NCBI GenBank assembly: GCA_029239755.1
Contig: JARBUI010000004.1
Span: forward strand, 124,001-188,000
Source of the DNA: Clostridia bacterium
Lineage (GTDB): Bacteria; Bacillota; Clostridia; Lachnospirales; Cellulosilyticaceae
Reading direction: 5' to 3'
Length of the DNA stretch: 64,000 nt
The translations under genes and the position numbers were made by a program. Numbering within the stretch: the stretch's first letter is position 1; every line of letters starts with the position of its first letter. Below the pieces are notes generated by a model. That model was not told where the DNA came from. It made no database searches and was given only the letters and a program-made list of their open reading frames with translations. Below, one piece after another: positions 8,903 through 17,329 of this stretch.

Positions 8903-9229
8903 ATGGTAATGGTTCGTGCGATTATTAGACCTGAAAAAGTTGGGGCAGTTCTTTTAGAACTAAGTGATGCTAACTTTCCAGCAGTAACAAAAATGGATGT
9001 TATGGGAAGAGGTAAACAAAAGGGTATAAAAGTTGGAGATATGTATTATGACGAGATCCCAAAAGAAATGCTTTTGCTGGTAGTAAAAGATGAAGATAAA
9101 GATGATGTCATCAAAATTATTATGCGTACTGCACGTACAGGTGAAAAAGGGAACTTTGGAGATGGCAGGATTTTCGTAAGTCCTGTTGAAGAAGCTTATA
9201 CAATCAGTACAGGTAAAAAAGGATTATAA
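8903..9229 (+). CDS. nifI1: PII-like nitrogenase regulator NifI1
   Basis: A 108-residue GlnB/PII-family protein. NifI1 and NifI2 form a complex that blocks nitrogenase when ammonium is present (ammonia switch-off), sensing 2-oxoglutarate and ATP; this is known from methanogens and inferred here. The PII fold shows in the N-terminal VRAIIRPEKVGAVLLEL, the T-loop region KQKGIKVGDMYYDEIPK, and TARTGEKGNFGDGRIFVSPV near the C-terminus. AAGGGAGGA precedes ATG 8903. It sits between nifH and nifD as in archaea and Clostridium. Confidence 0.96.
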   Translation: MVMVRAIIRPEKVGAVLLELSDANFPAVTKMDVMGRGKQKGIKVGDMYYDEIPKEMLLLVVKDEDKDDVIKIIMRTARTGEKGNFGDGRIFVSPVEEAYTISTGKKGL

Positions 9230-9244
9230 AAAGGAGGAAGAGCG

Positions 9245-9628
9245 ATGAAAGAGGTTATGGCTTTTATAAGGCTAAACAAAGTTAATCAGACCAAAGAGGC
9301 TCTTGCGACGGCGGGATATCCGGCTTTTACCTGCAGAAAGGTGTTAGGCAGAGGGAAGAAAAAAGTAGATTTTGCTATGGTGCAAAGTGCTATTGAAGAT
9401 GGCGTTATACCAGCTACAACCCTTGGTGAACATCTTACAGAAGGAGCCAGGCTTATCCCAAAGAGAGTTTTCACACTTATAGTAGAAGACAGTGATGTTG
9501 AAAAGGTAGTAGATATCATTATACAAACGAATACAACTGGTAACCCAGGGGATGGAAAGATATTTATCATTCCGATTATGGAAGCTTATCAGGTAAGAAG
9601 CGGAGAGACAGCTGTAGATGCTTATTAA
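9245..9628 (+). CDS. nifI2: PII-like nitrogenase regulator NifI2
   Basis: A 127-residue PII-family partner of NifI1. It begins MKEVMAFIRLNKVNQTKEAL, has a longer T-loop region (residues 35-75) than NifI1, and ends with TNTTGNPGDGKIFIIPIMEAY. The conserved TTGxxGDGKIF segment contributes to nucleotide binding in PII proteins. It starts 16 bp after nifI1 with an AAAGGAGG ribosome site, so the two are co-translated. The pair implies fast post-translational ammonium control of the nitrogenase encoded downstream. Confidence 0.96.
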   Translation: MKEVMAFIRLNKVNQTKEALATAGYPAFTCRKVLGRGKKKVDFAMVQSAIEDGVIPATTLGEHLTEGARLIPKRVFTLIVEDSDVEKVVDIIIQTNTTGNPGDGKIFIIPIMEAYQVRSGETAVDAY

Positions 9629-9656
9629 GATGCAAAGAAGACGGAGGTGAAATGAA

Positions 9657-11243
9657 ATGAGTAGTATGGAAAAAGTACTTGATCAATATAGCTCAAAAGT
9701 ATACAAAAACCGTAAACAACATATTTTGGAAAAAGCAGATGAAGTGCAGCAAATAGCAGCTGACGTCAGAACAGTTCCGGGGATTATGACTAATCGTGGA
9801 TGCTGCTATGCAGGCTGTAAAGGGGTTGTTCTTTCGCCTATCAAAGATGCAGCCGTGATTACCCATGGGCCAATCGGATGCGGTTTTTATACATGGGGAA
9901 CCCGAAGACATAAAGCTAAAGGTGATGAAAACACAAAGAATTTCTTGGAATATTGTTTTTCTACTGATATGCAGGAGGCAGACATTGTATTCGGCGGTGA
10001 AAAGAAATTAAGGCAGGCCATTAAAGAAGTAGTAGAAATATTTGATCCAGCAACAGTGGTTATTTGTTCCACATGTCCAGTAGGGTTAATTGGTGATGAT
10101 ATTCATGCAGTTGCAGCAGAGGCAGAAAAGCTCTATGGCAGAAAAGTTATGGCCTATAGCTGTGAAGGCTATAAAGGTGTAAGTCAATCCGGCGGACATC
10201 ATATTGCAAGCAATGGACTCATTAAACATGTTATTGGAACTGGGGATCGGGTACCTAAAAAATATGCAGTGAATGTTTTAGGTGAATACAATATCGGAGG
10301 AGATGGCTGGGAAATCAGCAGAATCCTTAAAAGAATTGGTTATGATATTATTTGCTCGCTTCCTGGAGATGGAAGCTATGTGGAGATAAAGAGTGCTCAT
10401 GTAGCTGACCTCAATTTAGTACAATGTCATCGTTCTATTAACTATGTAGCAGAAATGATGAAAGAGCAGTACGGTACGGCTTGGCTTAAAGTTAACTTCA
10501 TAGGGGTTAAAGGAACCATAGAATCCCTAAGAAATATGGCAAAATTCTTTGGGGATGAAGACCTTATCGCTAAGACAGAGGAAATTATAGCTGATGAATT
10601 AGCTGCTATTATGGATGATATGGAATACTACAAAACTAAGTTAAAAGGTAAAACAGCAGCTTTGTTTGTAGGAGGTTCAAGATCTCATCATTATCAAGGC
10701 TTACTTAAAGAATTAGATATGGAAACTATTTTGGCTGGCTATGAATTTGGTCATAGAGATGACTATGAAGGCCGAGAAGTTATCCCAACTATTAAACAAG
10801 ATGGCGACAGTAAGAGTATTGAGTCTATTAAAGTAGAGAAAATTCCTGATAAGTATAAAGTTTATTTATCTGAAGACAGATACGCTAAATTAAAAGAAGA
10901 AATAGGTTTAGAATCTTACGAAGGTATGATTAAAGAAATGGAAAATGGCGCAATTATAGTCGATGACATGAACCATTTTGAAACAGAAGAGTTCTTAAAG
11001 CTTCTTAAACCAGATGTCTTCTTCTCTGGTATTAAAGATAAATACGTAGCACAAAAGGGCGGCATACTTTCAAGACAATTACACTCATACGATTATAGCG
11101 GACCCTATGCAGGTTTTAGCGGAGCTGTTAATTTTGCAAGAGACGTAACAATGGGTATTTATACGCCAGCATGGGGGTATGTAAAGGCTCCTTGGAAAAC
11201 AGAGCCAACTCTAGAAGGGCAAGTAGCAGGAGGTGAAAGATAA
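9657..11243 (+). CDS. nifD: Nitrogenase MoFe protein alpha chain
   Basis: A 528-residue NifD. P-cluster ligands are Cys49 (NRGC), Cys75 (GPIGC) and Cys140 (STC); FeMo-cofactor ligands are Cys257 (VQCHRS) and His476 (LHSYDYSGPY). The region from about residue 380 to 435 is an insertion compared with Azotobacter NifD and matches the extra segment of the C. pasteurianum protein; GGSRSHHYQGLLKELDMET is also of that type. No vnfG/anfG lies between D and K, so this is the Mo enzyme. The start is ATG 9657, 9 nt after GGAGG. The stop overlaps the nifK start by one base. Confidence 0.98.
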   Translation: MSSMEKVLDQYSSKVYKNRKQHILEKADEVQQIAADVRTVPGIMTNRGCCYAGCKGVVLSPIKDAAVITHGPIGCGFYTWGTRRHKAKGDENTKNFLEYCFSTDMQEADIVFGGEKKLRQAIKEVVEIFDPATVVICSTCPVGLIGDDIHAVAAEAEKLYGRKVMAYSCEGYKGVSQSGGHHIASNGLIKHVIGTGDRVPKKYAVNVLGEYNIGGDGWEISRILKRIGYDIICSLPGDGSYVEIKSAHVADLNLVQCHRSINYVAEMMKEQYGTAWLKVNFIGVKGTIESLRNMAKFFGDEDLIAKTEEIIADELAAIMDDMEYYKTKLKGKTAALFVGGSRSHHYQGLLKELDMETILAGYEFGHRDDYEGREVIPTIKQDGDSKSIESIKVEKIPDKYKVYLSEDRYAKLKEEIGLESYEGMIKEMENGAIIVDDMNHFETEEFLKLLKPDVFFSGIKDKYVAQKGGILSRQLHSYDYSGPYAGFSGAVNFARDVTMGIYTPAWGYVKAPWKTEPTLEGQVAGGER

Positions 11244-12607
11244 TGCTAGATTTAACACCAAAAGAATTATCCGAAAGAAGTGCACTTAGAATTAATCCGG
11301 CAAAAACTTGTCAGCCGGTAGGGGCCATGTATGCAGCACTTGGGGTACATAAATGTATGCCTCATAGTCATGGTTCACAAGGCTGCTGCTCGTTCCATAG
11401 GATGTACCTTACAAGACATTTTAAAGAACCTGCAATTGCTGCCAGCAGTTCTTTTACAGAAGGGGCTTCTGTATTTGGGGGTGGCGCCAATTTAAAAACA
11501 TCTGTAAAAAATATATTTGATATGTATAAACCAGAAATCATAGCTGTTCATACAACTTGTTTAAGTGAAACCATAGGAGATGACCTTAATGCATTTATAC
11601 AAGATATAGATATTCCGGAAGGAAAATACGTTGTGCATACCAATACACCAAGTTACGTAGGCTCACATATTACTGGATTTGCCAATATGATTTCAGGTTT
11701 TATAAAATATTTGGCTAAGGGAGCAAAAGTAAAGAATGGGAAAGTCAATATTATACCTGGTTTTGTAAATCCAGGAGATATGAGAGAAATGAAAAAACTT
11801 GCAGATCTTATGGGCGCATCTTATATTATGCTTCCGGATACAAGTGGTGTTTTAGATGCTCCTATGACAGGCAGCTATGATATGTATCCAAAAGGCGGAA
11901 CAAAGATAGAGGATATTGTCTCTATGGGAGACAGCGAAATGACCTTTGCACTAGGCCAGCTTACATCAGAAAATCCAGCGAATGACCTTAAGAGAAAATG
12001 CGGTGTGCCATTTGTCAGTATGCCTCTTCCAATAGGGATTGCTGCAACAGATGAATATGTTATGGCTTTATCTCGCTTTACAAAAAATGAAGTGCCTTAT
12101 CAAATAGAAGAAGAACGCGGACAGTTAGTAGATATCATGCTTGATGGACACCCTTATTTCCACAATAAAACGGTTGCGATTTATGGAGACCCAGATACAG
12201 TTTTAGGTATTACAGCCCTTGTACTCGAAATGGGGATGATTCCTAAATATGTTGTGACAGGTACTCCGGGTGAAAGTTTTAATATTAAAGCAAAAGAGTT
12301 ATTTGATAAAGCTGGGGTTACAGGATGCATCGCAAAGGCTCCTGGGGACTTGTTTGAACTTCATCAATGGATTAAAAATGATCCGGTTGATCTTCTCATT
12401 GGCGGAACTCACGGCAAGCATATCGCTAGAGCCGAAGATATTCCTCTTGTCAGAGCTGGCTTCCCTATTATTGACAGATACGTACATTCTTATATGCCGA
12501 TTGTAGGATATAAAGGGGCTATAAGACTTGTTGAACTCATTTTGACTGCGCTTATGGACAGACAAGATAGGGATTGTAATGAAGAAGATATGGAGATGGT
12601 GATGTAA
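11243..12607 (+). CDS. nifK: Nitrogenase MoFe protein beta chain
   Basis: A 454-residue NifK, the partner of NifD in the alpha2-beta2 MoFe protein. P-cluster cysteines are visible in KTCQPVGAMYAALGV (near residue 23), SQGCCSFHRMYLTRHF (near 48) and TTCLSETIGDD (near 106). Like the C. pasteurianum beta chain it lacks the roughly 50-residue N-terminal extension of proteobacterial NifK. Translation is coupled to nifD through a TAATG overlap. After its stop comes a 390-bp gap rich in secondary structure before nifE, unusual inside an otherwise tight operon. Confidence 0.98.
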   Translation: MLDLTPKELSERSALRINPAKTCQPVGAMYAALGVHKCMPHSHGSQGCCSFHRMYLTRHFKEPAIAASSSFTEGASVFGGGANLKTSVKNIFDMYKPEIIAVHTTCLSETIGDDLNAFIQDIDIPEGKYVVHTNTPSYVGSHITGFANMISGFIKYLAKGAKVKNGKVNIIPGFVNPGDMREMKKLADLMGASYIMLPDTSGVLDAPMTGSYDMYPKGGTKIEDIVSMGDSEMTFALGQLTSENPANDLKRKCGVPFVSMPLPIGIAATDEYVMALSRFTKNEVPYQIEEERGQLVDIMLDGHPYFHNKTVAIYGDPDTVLGITALVLEMGMIPKYVVTGTPGESFNIKAKELFDKAGVTGCIAKAPGDLFELHQWIKNDPVDLLIGGTHGKHIARAEDIPLVRAGFPIIDRYVHSYMPIVGYKGAIRLVELILTALMDRQDRDCNEEDMEMVM

Positions 12608-12610
12608 GGG

Positions 12611-12779
12611 TAAGTTTCAATCTGAGGGGCTTATCTGTATTAGGGCCGCTTGGGAGGGAGGGGATATATTTTGGAGCTCCACGCCTCCCACAGCCAAACT
12701 TAGGGTCCACCAAAACATACCCCCTCCCCCTCAAGCTAGGTACTGAAGAGGTAGGGAAAACCCGATAGATTTCAACTTA
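12611..12779 (+). other. GC-rich, strongly folded element between nifK and nifE
   Basis: TAAGTT-tc-AATCT (12611-12623) pairs with AGATT-tc-AACTTA (12767-12779). Inside, 12648-12667 pairs with 12717-12736 over about 18 bp with two A-C mismatches (G-rich arm GGGAGGGAGGGG). Inside that, TTTTGG (12669-12674) pairs with CCAAAA (12710-12715). GGGAGG (12652-12657) can instead pair with CCTCCC (12684-12689), so two folds compete. No ORF with a ribosome site is present. It could be a structured RNA or a small palindromic mobile element; I do not recognise a family. Confidence 0.6.
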
Positions 12780-12826
12780 TTACAGCGAATGTGAGAAATA
12801 AAAAACATTAAAATATTAAAATAATA

Positions 12827-12858
12827 AACCATCAAGATATTCAACCATTAAGATATTC
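12827..12858. repeat. Tandem 16-bp direct repeat in the nifE upstream region
   Basis: AACCATCAAGATATTC (12827-12842) is followed at once by AACCATTAAGATATTC (12843-12858), with one difference. It may be a paired regulator-binding site or a local duplication. Confidence 0.6.
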
Positions 12859-12915
12859 GAACATATATGAGATCTTAGGCAGAGGTTCTCTGTTGAAGAT
12901 AAAGTAATTAATAGC

Positions 12916-12969
12916 TTGCAAGGCTCTAAAGAATGATAAGCCCTCTTGAGTTCTGGCGGAGCCTTGCAA
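12916..12969 (+). promoter_or_regulatory. Perfect 11-bp hairpin in the nifE leader
   Basis: TTGCAAGGCTC (12916-12926) and GAGCCTTGCAA (12959-12969) are exact complements with a 32-nt loop, ending 11 nt before the AAGGAG ribosome site of nifE. There is no T tract, so it is not a simple terminator. It could protect a processed 5' end or bind a factor. Confidence 0.6.
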
Positions 12970-12999
12970 ATAAACTTAAGGGAAAAGGAGATGAAACGC

Positions 13000-14370
13000 A
13001 TGAAGGGAGAAAATCAAAGTAACGTACTGCTTAAGGAAAGAGAAGACTTTATATATTGTAAAGATGGGTGCAAAACAGATACCTTCCGCTGTGACTCTGA
13101 AAGTGTATCGGGAGCTGTTAGCCAGAGAGCCTGCGTTTACTGTGGAGCGCGTGTTGTACTCAATCCTATTACGGATGCCTTTCATATCGTTCATGGTCCT
13201 ATTGGTTGTGCAAGCTACACTTGGGATATAAGAGGGAGTTTAACAAGCGGCGAAGAACTCTATCGTAACAGCTTTTCAACAGACCTTATGGAACAGGATG
13301 TTATTTTTGGAGGGGAGAAAAAGCTTGCAGCAGCAATTGATGAGGTGGCAAACGTCTATGCTCCGAAGGTTATATTTGTCTATGCGACATGTATCGTCGG
13401 CGTTATAGGAGATGATGTTAAGGCAGTCTGCAAGGCAGCTGAAAACAAACATGGCGTTAGAGCCATACCTGTTATGTCGCCTGGGTTTGCAGGTCATAAA
13501 TCAGTAGGGTATAAAATGGCTTGCAATGCCATTATGGAGCTTATTGGACCGCAAAAAAGGGATAAGACACAAGGTATTAATATATTAGGAGATTTTAATT
13601 TAGCTGGAGAAATGTGGATCATTAAAGATTATTTAAAGCAAATAGGGATTGATGTGGTTGCCCAGATTACAGGGGATGCAAGCTGTGAACAGCTTCAAAA
13701 AGCCAGTGGGGCGATGCTCAACATTGTTCAGTGTGCAGGGTCTATGACATATCTTGCAAAGCGCATGGAAGAAGAGATGGAGATTCCTTATGTTAAAGTG
13801 AGCTTCTTTGGAATTGAAGACACAACGAGTTCTCTCATAAGAATAGCAGAGGCACTAGGAGATGAAGAGGCTGTAAGGAAAGCAAAAGCCTTATGTAAAA
13901 ATGAAAAAGACAAGTTACAGGACTTTTTAAATAAATATAGAAAAAACTTAGAAGGTAAAAAAGCTGCTATCTATGTAGGTGGTGGATTTAAAGCCATTTC
14001 GCTTATTAAACAGTTTAATGAAATTGGTATAGAAACAGTTGTAGTAGGGACTCAGACTGGTAAGAAGGATGATTATGAGATTATTAAACAATTAGTAAAT
14101 CCGGGGACAGTGGTTTTGGATGATGCAAACCCTGCGGAACTTGAAACTTTTATGAAAGAGAAGCACGCAGATATTCTAGTTGGAGGGGTAAAAGAAAGAC
14201 CTCTTGCCTATAAACTCGGGATAGCCTTTTGTGATCACAACCATGAAAGAAAGCATCCGCTGGCAGGTTTCATCGGCGTTATTAATTTTATTAAAGAAAT
14301 TAACTTAAGTATGAATAGCCCGGTATGGGATTATATAAGGAGGGGAGCTTATGAGCAAACATTTAGTTAG
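13000..14370 (+). CDS. nifE: FeMo-cofactor scaffold protein NifE
   Basis: NifE of 456 residues; with NifN it forms the scaffold on which the NifB-cofactor is matured to FeMo-co. NifD-like cysteines appear in SQRACVYCGARVVLNPI, HGPIGCASYTWD and YATCIVGVIGDD, and the later VQCAGSMTY matches the cofactor-site Cys. I chose ATG 13000 (MKGENQ) because AAGGAG lies 9 nt upstream. ATG 12991 touches that site and TTG 12946 lies inside the leader hairpin, so both are less likely. It overlaps nifN-B by 20 bp. Confidence 0.97.
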   Translation: MKGENQSNVLLKEREDFIYCKDGCKTDTFRCDSESVSGAVSQRACVYCGARVVLNPITDAFHIVHGPIGCASYTWDIRGSLTSGEELYRNSFSTDLMEQDVIFGGEKKLAAAIDEVANVYAPKVIFVYATCIVGVIGDDVKAVCKAAENKHGVRAIPVMSPGFAGHKSVGYKMACNAIMELIGPQKRDKTQGINILGDFNLAGEMWIIKDYLKQIGIDVVAQITGDASCEQLQKASGAMLNIVQCAGSMTYLAKRMEEEMEIPYVKVSFFGIEDTTSSLIRIAEALGDEEAVRKAKALCKNEKDKLQDFLNKYRKNLEGKKAAIYVGGGFKAISLIKQFNEIGIETVVVGTQTGKKDDYEIIKQLVNPGTVVLDDANPAELETFMKEKHADILVGGVKERPLAYKLGIAFCDHNHERKHPLAGFIGVINFIKEINLSMNSPVWDYIRRGAYEQTFS

Positions 14371-16972
14371 TTTAACAACAAATCCTTGCAAAATGTGTAT
14401 GCCGATGGGAGTCATTACTGCTTTTTATGGCATTCATAAATGCATGAGTATCTTACATGGCTCACAAGGCTGCAGCACTTATATTCGCCGCCATATGGCT
14501 ACCCACTACAACGAGCCAGTAGATATTGCATCTTCATCTCTTACAGAGCATGGCACTGTATATGGCGGAGAAAAGAATCTCATTACAGGAATAGAAAACT
14601 TAATCACACTGTATCAGCCAGAGGTTATAGGTGTTGCGACAACCTGTTTGGCTGAGACGATAGGAGAAGATATCTCACGTATTATTCATAACTTTTATGA
14701 GAGTCACCCAGAGAGTCATGTAAAACTGATCCCTGTCCCTTCAGGTGGATATATGGGCACTCAATATGAAGGATTTTTTAGAGCCCTATATGGAATTGTG
14801 TCAAATGTAGAGATGAATAAAGAGCCGAGTGGGAAAATAAATATTATAACTGGCCCTATGACACCGGCTGATACAAGGTATTTAAAAGCGGTATTAGAAC
14901 AGATGGAGATTGACTATATCCTTCTCCCCGATTTATCTCAAAATCTGGATAGCGGACATTATGATACCTATAATAGGCTTCCAGAAGGAGGAACTCCTCT
15001 CGAAGAAATTGCTAAAATGGCAGGGGCTAAGGCAACTATTGAGCTGACAACTTTTATAGAAGATGGCTATTCCCCGGGAAAATATCTTTTTGAGCGATAC
15101 GGAGTCCCCTACCTAAGACTTAATCTGCCGATAGGACTTAGGGATATAGATGATTTCCTTAAGAACTTATCTGAGCTTAGTCAAAAACCTATTCCAAGGA
15201 CTGTTAAGGAAGAAAGAGCTAGATACTTAGATGCCATGATAGACTCTCATAAATACAATGCAGAAGGCCGGGCAGTTATCTACGGCGAACCTGACTTTGT
15301 ATATGCAGTGACTAGGTTATGCAGCGAAAATGGTATCATGCCAGTTGTAACTGCAGTTGGAACAAAATGCAAAACATTAGGGAAGATGTTAAGGTCAGAT
15401 ATAGAAGATGTGGCAGGCAGAGTTTTTGTTAAAGACTATATTACACTTGATGAGGCTGACTTTGAACAAATAGAGACCTATGCTCTTAAATATAAAGCTA
15501 ACATGATGATAGGAAGCTCAGACGGCAGAAGAATAGAAGAAAAACATGGCATTAACCTGATACGGTGTGCTTTTCCAGTACACGATAGGATAGGTGGTCA
15601 AAGACTTAGGATGCTAGGTTACGAGGGAAGTCTATCTCTTTTAGACACTCTTACGAATACTCTTTTAAAGGTTAAAGAAGGAGGCTTCAGAAAAGAACTC
15701 TACGATAAATATTACACCCCCAATATTGGAGAACCGTCCCCTGAAAGTCTGGAGCTTACTTTAGAAGATAAAAAGAAGACCCATCCTTGTTTTAGCTGCA
15801 GTGGTGCTCATAAGTATGCGAGAATTCATCTGCCTATTGCACCTAAATGCAATATAAGCTGCAATTACTGCGTCAGAAAGTTTGATTGTCCTAATGAAAG
15901 CAGGCCAGGCGTTACAACACAGGTGCTAGAGCCCAAAGAAGCTCTAGAGAGATACATACAAGTGAAAAAAGATGTTCCAAATCTTACGGTTGTAGGTATA
16001 GCCGGGCCGGGAGATGCCCTTGCAAATTTTGATAAAACAGAAGAAACACTGGAGCTTATTAAAGCTTACGACAAAAATGTAACCTTTTGTTTATCTACTA
16101 ATGGACTGATGCTTCCTATGTATGCCAGCGAACTTGTAGAACTTGGAGTTAGTCATGTTACGATTACCATTAATGCTGTAGATCCTAAAATAGGGGCTAA
16201 GGTTTATAAGGAGGTGAGATATTTGGGAACAACTTATACAGGCATAGAGGCAGCTACTATTCTGCTTGCGAATCAGCTTTCAGGTCTTAAATATTTAGCT
16301 GAAAGAGGGCTCGTCTGCAAAGTAAACATCGTAACCCTTAAAGGGATTAATGATGAGCATATTGAAGAAGTGGTTAAAAAGGTTAAAGGGCTAGGTGCTT
16401 CTATCACCAATATTATGCAGATGATTCCTGTTGAAGGCAGTGTGTTTGAAAATATTCCTCTTGTCAGTCATAAAGAAATAACAGCACTTAGAGAAAAATG
16501 CGGCGTGCATCTTGAACAGATGTATCACTGTAAACAATGCAGAGCTGATGCGATAGGGATGTTAGATAAAGATATTTCCATGCATTATTCAGTTCCCGAA
16601 AAGAAAAAAGAAGAGGAAGAGAGCAAAGAAGAGAAAGGGCCTATCAGGTTTGCCATATCCTCCAAAAGCGGCATGCTGATAGATGAGCATTTCGGTCATG
16701 CTAAATCCTTTTATATTTATGAGTATAAAAACGGAGAACCTGTTTATATAGAAAATAGAAATGTAGATAAATATTGCAGCGGCAGCGAAGCTTGTGATGA
16801 AGAGCAGGATAAGATAGAGAAGCTTATGCGAACCATACAAGATTGTCAGGGGGTACTTACATTAAGAATTGGTAATGCACCAGAAAAGAAACTACTAGAT
16901 AAGGGCATCAAGGTATTTAAGACCTATGACAGAATAGAGAAAGCAGTTCGTGAAGCGGCATCAAAACTATAA
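14351..16972 (+). CDS. nifN-B: NifN-NifB fusion: cofactor scaffold plus radical SAM cofactor synthase
   Basis: A fused protein of 873 residues. Residues 1-450 are NifN, with NPCKMCMPMGVITAFYGIHKC, SQGCSTYIRRH and TTCLAETIGED. From about residue 475 it is NifB, with the radical SAM CX3CX2C cluster in PKCNISCNYCVRKFDC (near 499-506). NifB fuses two 4Fe-4S clusters and inserts carbon to make NifB-co. The last 100 residues after a charged EKKKEEEESKEEK linker (from about 755) are a NifX/NafY-type domain beginning RFAISSKSGMLIDEHFGHA. The same fusion is known in C. pasteurianum. AGGAGGGGA precedes ATG 14351, inside nifE. Confidence 0.97.
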   Translation: MSKHLVSLTTNPCKMCMPMGVITAFYGIHKCMSILHGSQGCSTYIRRHMATHYNEPVDIASSSLTEHGTVYGGEKNLITGIENLITLYQPEVIGVATTCLAETIGEDISRIIHNFYESHPESHVKLIPVPSGGYMGTQYEGFFRALYGIVSNVEMNKEPSGKINIITGPMTPADTRYLKAVLEQMEIDYILLPDLSQNLDSGHYDTYNRLPEGGTPLEEIAKMAGAKATIELTTFIEDGYSPGKYLFERYGVPYLRLNLPIGLRDIDDFLKNLSELSQKPIPRTVKEERARYLDAMIDSHKYNAEGRAVIYGEPDFVYAVTRLCSENGIMPVVTAVGTKCKTLGKMLRSDIEDVAGRVFVKDYITLDEADFEQIETYALKYKANMMIGSSDGRRIEEKHGINLIRCAFPVHDRIGGQRLRMLGYEGSLSLLDTLTNTLLKVKEGGFRKELYDKYYTPNIGEPSPESLELTLEDKKKTHPCFSCSGAHKYARIHLPIAPKCNISCNYCVRKFDCPNESRPGVTTQVLEPKEALERYIQVKKDVPNLTVVGIAGPGDALANFDKTEETLELIKAYDKNVTFCLSTNGLMLPMYASELVELGVSHVTITINAVDPKIGAKVYKEVRYLGTTYTGIEAATILLANQLSGLKYLAERGLVCKVNIVTLKGINDEHIEEVVKKVKGLGASITNIMQMIPVEGSVFENIPLVSHKEITALREKCGVHLEQMYHCKQCRADAIGMLDKDISMHYSVPEKKKEEEESKEEKGPIRFAISSKSGMLIDEHFGHAKSFYIYEYKNGEPVYIENRNVDKYCSGSEACDEEQDKIEKLMRTIQDCQGVLTLRIGNAPEKKLLDKGIKVFKTYDRIEKAVREAASKL

Positions 16973-16992
16973 TACAGAAGGAGTGAAGTGAA

Positions 16993-17301
16993 ATGATAGC
17001 ACCAAAATATCATCTATTTGTCTGTACCAGCTGCAGAATAAACGGAGTGCAGAAAGGCTTTTGCTACGGGAAGGATGCAGTTGGAATCGTACAGCGTTTT
17101 ATGGAAGAAATTGACGACAGGGATTTATCCTCAGAAGTGATGATCACTAATACTGGATGCTTTGGCATTTGTGATAAAGGCCCTATTGTGGTTGTTTATC
17201 CAGAAGGGACTTGGTATGGGAATGTAACACCTGATGATGTAGAAGAAATAGTAGAGTCCCACCTGGAAGGCGGGGAAAAAGTAGAGCGGCTGCTTATCTA
17301 A
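16993..17301 (+). CDS. Thioredoxin-like 2Fe-2S ferredoxin
   Basis: A 102-residue ferredoxin of the C. pasteurianum 2Fe-2S type. Cysteines fall at 11, 14, 24, 56 and 60 (VCTSC, GFC, TGCFGIC), the same positions as in the C. pasteurianum protein, whose cluster is held by Cys 11, 24, 56 and 60. That protein interacts with the MoFe protein and is encoded in its nif region. The location 20 bp after nifN-B supports a nitrogenase-linked electron-transfer or assembly role. GAAGGAGTGAA precedes the start. Confidence 0.95.
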   Translation: MIAPKYHLFVCTSCRINGVQKGFCYGKDAVGIVQRFMEEIDDRDLSSEVMITNTGCFGICDKGPIVVVYPEGTWYGNVTPDDVEEIVESHLEGGEKVERLLI

Positions 17302-17329
17302 AAATCTTAAGGCTTAAGGTGGTGATAGT

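Noticed and set aside
12552-12734. Minus-strand 60-residue ORF over the nifK end and the GC-rich gap
   Set aside because: It has no ribosome site, overlaps nifK, and its odd composition comes from the G-rich/C-rich stems.
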